A stretch of DNA of 17,308 nucleotides, taken from the NCBI GenBank assembly GCA_030669695.1, contig DAOVDC010000004.1, positions 1 through 17,308 on the forward strand. The letters run 5' to 3'. The notes beneath the pieces were generated by a model. It saw nothing but the letters and a program-made list of their open reading frames with translations. It had not been told where the DNA came from and did no database searches. Positions 15,355-17,308 of the stretch are shown here, piece after piece. The position numbers and the translations under genes are program-made. Each line of letters starts with the position of its first letter. Positions within the stretch are counted from its first letter, which is position 1. This stretch comes from Candidatus Bathyarchaeota archaeon (GTDB taxonomy: Archaea > Thermoproteota > Bathyarchaeia > Bathyarchaeales > Bathyarchaeaceae).

Positions 15355-15387
15355 GAACAATCGTTCTATGTATAGAACATATGTTCT
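15355..15387. promoter_or_regulatory. Nested palindromes overlapping the nucleotidyltransferase promoter
   Basis: Four half-sites alternate: GAAC (15355), GTTC (15363), GAAC (15375), GTTC (15383). They form GTTCTAT-GT-ATAGAAC (15363-15378) and the perfect palindrome AGAACATATGTTCT (15374-15387). The centre of the latter is about 27 bp before ATG 15353, the TATA position, so a dimer bound here would block the promoter. The fused HTH of the downstream gene is the natural candidate regulator (inference). Confidence 0.6.
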
Positions 15388-15415
15388 CTTAAAACCTTCC
15401 GCCCACCCGATACTG

Positions 15416-15988
15416 TTAAGTCTTTTGACCTAACTTATTGGGCTTCTTTCTACGAATGACATATCTAAAATACATGAAAGGATAGAATGGAACAAACAAA
15501 GGAAGAACAATTTCTATTAGACTTCTTAGCTGAGGAAAATCGTTCCACAGATCTATATAAAAACCACAGAAGATATTTCTAAAAATCGAAGCAGGGTTTC
15601 TTCTGCAATGACGAACTAACCATGAAAGAATATCATTTAGTCTATGCTTTCCTTTTGCGATCTCTATTGTAAATTCATCAGCATCTTCGGGGATTTTCAG
15701 GTCGTATCCATTCCAATATAGGAAATAGAATGTTGCCAATAAAGCAACCCTTTTATTGCCATCAGCAAAAGGATGAAAGGTTATTATTGTATCCATAAGC
15801 GCAGTTGCTTTATGCAGTAAATGTGGAAATGGAATTAAACCGTAGATTCCTGTTAAAGGTCTTTCTATGCATACACTAATCATTCCTTCATTATATCCAA
15901 CAGTTATGGGGTAATCTGTATTTCTGTAAAAACTAACCAGACTATTGTAGAAGATCTTGAGCCACTCTTCATCCAGCACTATTTCCAT
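15416..15988 (-). CDS. Fic/Doc-family protein (death-on-curing type toxin)
   Basis: 190 aa. Residues 15-50 match the Doc N-terminus (VGYNEGMISVCIERPLTGIYG), and HPFADGNKR (72-80) is the Fic/Doc active-site motif with catalytic His72; LLATFYFLYWNGYDL follows as in Doc. Family members transfer AMP or phosphate from nucleotides to a protein target; Doc itself phosphorylates EF-Tu. At 190 aa it exceeds Doc (126 aa): residues about 131-190 add a hydrophobic segment (IEIVLPLFVPFYPFMYFRYVI) and a basic tail, suggesting membrane association, which is unusual. I see no clear S/TxxxE-G/N inhibitory motif, so control probably comes from the small ORF 37 nt upstream. No RBS is obvious before ATG 15988. 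Part of the 14805-16160 cassette. Confidence 0.88.
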   Translation of the reverse strand: MEIVLDEEWLKIFYNSLVSFYRNTDYPITVGYNEGMISVCIERPLTGIYGLIPFPHLLHKATALMDTIITFHPFADGNKRVALLATFYFLYWNGYDLKIPEDADEFTIEIAKGKHRLNDILSWLVRHCRRNPASIFRNIFCGFYIDLWNDFPQLRSLIEIVLPLFVPFYPFMYFRYVIRRKKPNKLGQKT

Positions 15989-16025
15989 AAAAAGAGAATT
16001 GGGGACGGGAGGTTGTTAAGTCTTT

Positions 16026-16160
16026 TCAACTTTTAGCCAATTTATCAAATACTTTCTTGTTTCTCTCGATAACTCGTTCTACTGATTTCTGTAGAACTGC
16101 ACGGGTTTTGTCGCTTTTCACTTTTCCACAAAAAACCCTTTCCATGTCCATATCCCTCAT
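16026..16160 (-). CDS. Small ORF before the Fic/Doc gene, candidate antitoxin (44 aa)
   Basis: Translated by hand from ATG 16160 to TGA 16026-16028: MRDMDMERVFCGKVKSDKTR, then a helical, charged stretch ending ERNKKVFDKLAKS. It is short, basic and predicted almost all helical after residue 15, as small Fic/Doc antitoxins often are, and lies 37 nt upstream of the Fic/Doc start on the same strand, the usual antitoxin-first order. A TATA-like element (complement of 16180-16188) sits about 24 bp before the ATG, giving a leaderless message, with a palindrome between the two. ATG codons at 16151 and 16145 are alternative starts. I do not recognise a named family; the role is inferred from position. 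Confidence 0.55.
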   Translation of the reverse strand: MRDMDMERVFCGKVKSDKTRAVLQKSVERVIERNKKVFDKLAKS

Positions 16161-16188
16161 ACGTATACTACGTTTACTATTATTTAAT
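16161..16188 (-). promoter_or_regulatory. Promoter and palindromic operator of the small ORF-fic unit
   Basis: The minus strand carries a TATA-like ATTAAATAA (16180-16188) about 24 bp before ATG 16160. ACGTA-TAC-TACGT (16161-16173), with perfect 5-bp arms, lies between it and the start codon, over the predicted transcription start. This is a repression site position, typical of self-regulated toxin-antitoxin operons. Confidence 0.45.
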
Positions 16189-16285
16189 CCTTGTTTTCAA
16201 ACCGTAAGTTTGAATTTATAGTTTATGGAATTTAAATATAGAATAGGACATCATTTTAGAAGAACCTGCCTAAAAATCTCTTTTA

Positions 16286-16328
16286 TTGGTATCTTCGGGG
16301 TATACCAAAAGATATATACTTTGGGTAT
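16286..16328. repeat. GGTAT/ATACC inverted-repeat cluster around a TATA-like element
   Basis: TTGGTAT (16286-16292) faces ATACCAA (16302-16308), within which GGTATACC (16299-16306) is itself palindromic; TTTGGGTAT (16320-16328) faces ATACCAAA again. The sequence gatatatac (16311-16319) lies between the last two half-sites. As RNA the first pair would close a C-TTCG-G loop. The layout resembles a repressed promoter, but no gene follows at the right distance. Confidence 0.45.
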
Positions 16329-16586
16329 CAAGGCGCGCTGTTATATTTTTTTCCGATTACCTTAGTAAATTCAAATGAGACACTAAGGAAAATGGAAAAA
16401 AAGGGTTTGCGGGAGACATCTCTATGGAAGAGTGTTGGAAGTGATCAAAGACTAATTCAAGACAACTCACTTGCGTAAAGGACTGGTTAAAATTCCATAA
16501 GTGTTAAACAAAATATTCTTCACCTATTATTTTACGGGTGTACTCTCAGACCAAAGGGTACGTCCATCCGCACAGTGGTTAAACAT

Positions 16587-16727
16587 TTAATCTGTATTCT
16601 TTTCCGGCAACAATTCTGAGGTCATAACAACTTCAATGTCCATTCCAAGACTCTGCAAATACTTGGCACTCAAAACCGATAGTATCGCTGAAAACCGATA
16701 CCACTGAACGGCAAAGCATGCATGCAT
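16587..16727 (-). pseudogene. Possible C-terminal gene remnant
   Basis: From ATG 16727 the complement reads 46 aa, with a protein-like end (LSAKYLQSLGMDIEVVMTSE and LLPEKNTD) and a stop at 16587-16589; the frame is open a little further upstream to a TAA near 16755. The composition is more like a real protein tail than random sequence, but I recognise no family, see no RBS, and the length is too short to be sure. It could be the end of a gene whose front was deleted. Confidence 0.25.
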
Positions 16728-16823
16728 GTCCACATCTGCATTTAGCTTTGGCAAACTTTAAAGTCTCTATTGTTTAAGAACAGAAATGGCTGAGTATTCA
16801 GTTTTTGGGTACGTGGTTTATGG

Positions 16824-17308
16824 ATGCGTGATGGCGTGAAAGTGAAGTTGGGTTTGCATTTGTCAATTGCAGGCTCGATTGATAGAGTTGTTGACAGAGC
16901 GGTGGAGCGGGGATGTGACACATTGCAGATGTTCTCTCGTAATCCCCGTGGTTGGCGCTCCAAAAAGTTGGACTTCAGGGAGGTTGAAAGCTTCAGAAAG
17001 AAGTTGAAGCAGAGTGGGATATGGCCGGTCATTATTCATACGTCTTATCTTTTGAATCTTGCTTCTCCGAAGGAGGATGTTTATCGTAAGTCGGTTGAGG
17101 CTCTTGGGGATGAGTTGCGTAGAGCTGGGGAGTTGGGTGTTCCTTATGTTGTCACGCATCTTGGTAGCCATTTGGGTCATGGGAAGAAAGAGGGGTTCAA
17201 AAGAATCATTGCGTCAGTTAACAGCTCCTTTTCTGAGGTCGATAATAAGGTGGTTCTTCTTTTGGAGAACACTGCTGGAACGAGGAATAGCACGGGATCT
17301 TCCTTTGA
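16824..17308 (+). CDS. nfo: Endonuclease IV (AP endonuclease), 5' part cut by right edge
   Basis: 161 codons without a stop before the window ends. From ATG 16824 the product starts MRDGVKVKLGLHLSIAGSID and continues RAVERGCDTLQMFSRNPRGW, the unmistakable start of Nfo (G-x-H-x-S-x-A-G-G/S, then QxFxRNPRxW). Zinc ligands of this TIM-barrel enzyme are in view: the His of IIHTSYLLNLASP, the His of VTHLGSHLG and the Glu of LLLENTAG. It cleaves DNA 5' to abasic sites in base-excision repair. Expected full size is about 280 aa, so a little over half is present. GTG 16836 or 16842 are alternative starts, as many homologues begin near VKLGLH. The sense strand is notably G/T-rich. Confidence 0.92.
   Translation, partial: MRDGVKVKLGLHLSIAGSIDRVVDRAVERGCDTLQMFSRNPRGWRSKKLDFREVESFRKKLKQSGIWPVIIHTSYLLNLASPKEDVYRKSVEALGDELRRAGELGVPYVVTHLGSHLGHGKKEGFKRIIASVNSSFSEVDNKVVLLLENTAGTRNSTGSSF

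Larger units (their letters stand above)
16161..16823. other. Long intergenic stretch with repeats but no intact gene
   Basis: 663 bp. The left end is the toxin-antitoxin promoter. At 16286-16328 lies a set of GGTAT/ATACC half-sites around a TATA-like gatatatac. A 28-codon frame from 16393 (MEKKGLRETSLWKSVGSDQR and 8 more) follows but is too short to support. At 16587-16727 is a minus-strand frame that may be a gene remnant. The 16716-16728 TGCATGCA motif precedes the endonuclease IV gene. No tRNA-like fold was noticed. Confidence 0.5.

Noticed and set aside
1..17308. tRNA, rRNA, insertion sequence ends or a replication origin
   Set aside because: By eye I found no T-arm-like GGTTCRANNCC sequence in a plausible cloverleaf, no rRNA segment, no transposase gene with terminal repeats, and no Cdc6/Orc gene or origin-box cluster. 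A covariance-model and repeat search would be decisive.

Overview
The window looks like a chromosomal segment of an archaeon, most likely an uncultured Thermoproteota/Bathyarchaeia-type lineage. The evidence is archaeal TATA-like boxes about 25-30 bp before starts that would give leaderless or short-leader transcripts, GGAG/GGTGA ribosome-binding sites, frequent TTG/GTG starts, a split two-subunit B12-dependent acyl-CoA mutase, a swapped-hairpin AbrB-like regulator and an archaeal-type endonuclease IV. The lineage is inferred from gene style and was not tested by any search.

Layout, left to right. 1-432 (-): 5' part of a V4R-domain gene running off the left edge. 690-2507 (+): S9-family acylaminoacyl/prolyl oligopeptidase. 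2656-3342 (+): unrecognised conserved-looking protein. 3360-5006 (-): a solitary ParB-like protein with a long basic coiled coil, followed downstream by a broken coiled-coil gene. 5007-5776: mostly non-coding, holding a decayed aspartate/glutamate racemase (5314-5583, -). 5777-6052 (+): parvulin prolyl isomerase. 6301-7410 (+): DEAD-box RNA helicase with a long leader. 7593-8870 (+): MFS transporter.

8932-12591 (-) is a compact four-gene cobalamin operon: acyl-CoA mutase large subunit, B12-binding small subunit, MeaB-type GTPase chaperone and cob(I)alamin adenosyltransferase. It forms one functional unit: the transferase makes adenosylcobalamin, the GTPase loads and protects it, and the two mutase subunits do the radical carbon-skeleton rearrangement. 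The large subunit carries Phe89 and Gln207 where methylmalonyl-CoA mutases carry Tyr and Arg, which is the isobutyryl-CoA mutase pattern.

12801-12900 is an array of 10-bp units, in helical phase, directly before an AbrB-like gene (12909-13208, +). 13507-14559 (+) encodes a secreted, C-terminally anchored DUF2330-like protein. 14805-16160 (-) is an accessory cassette: a 44-aa ORF, a Fic/Doc-family protein and an HTH-nucleotidyltransferase fusion, with clustered palindromes at its promoters. 16161-16823 has no convincing intact gene but holds inverted repeats and a possible gene remnant. 16824-17308 (+) is the 5' part of endonuclease IV, cut by the right edge.

The best candidates for something new are the Fic/nucleotidyltransferase cassette with its GTTCTA/TAGAAC palindromes, the 10-bp phased array, the recurrent palindrome TGCATGCA in intergenic DNA, and the specificity residues of the mutase.
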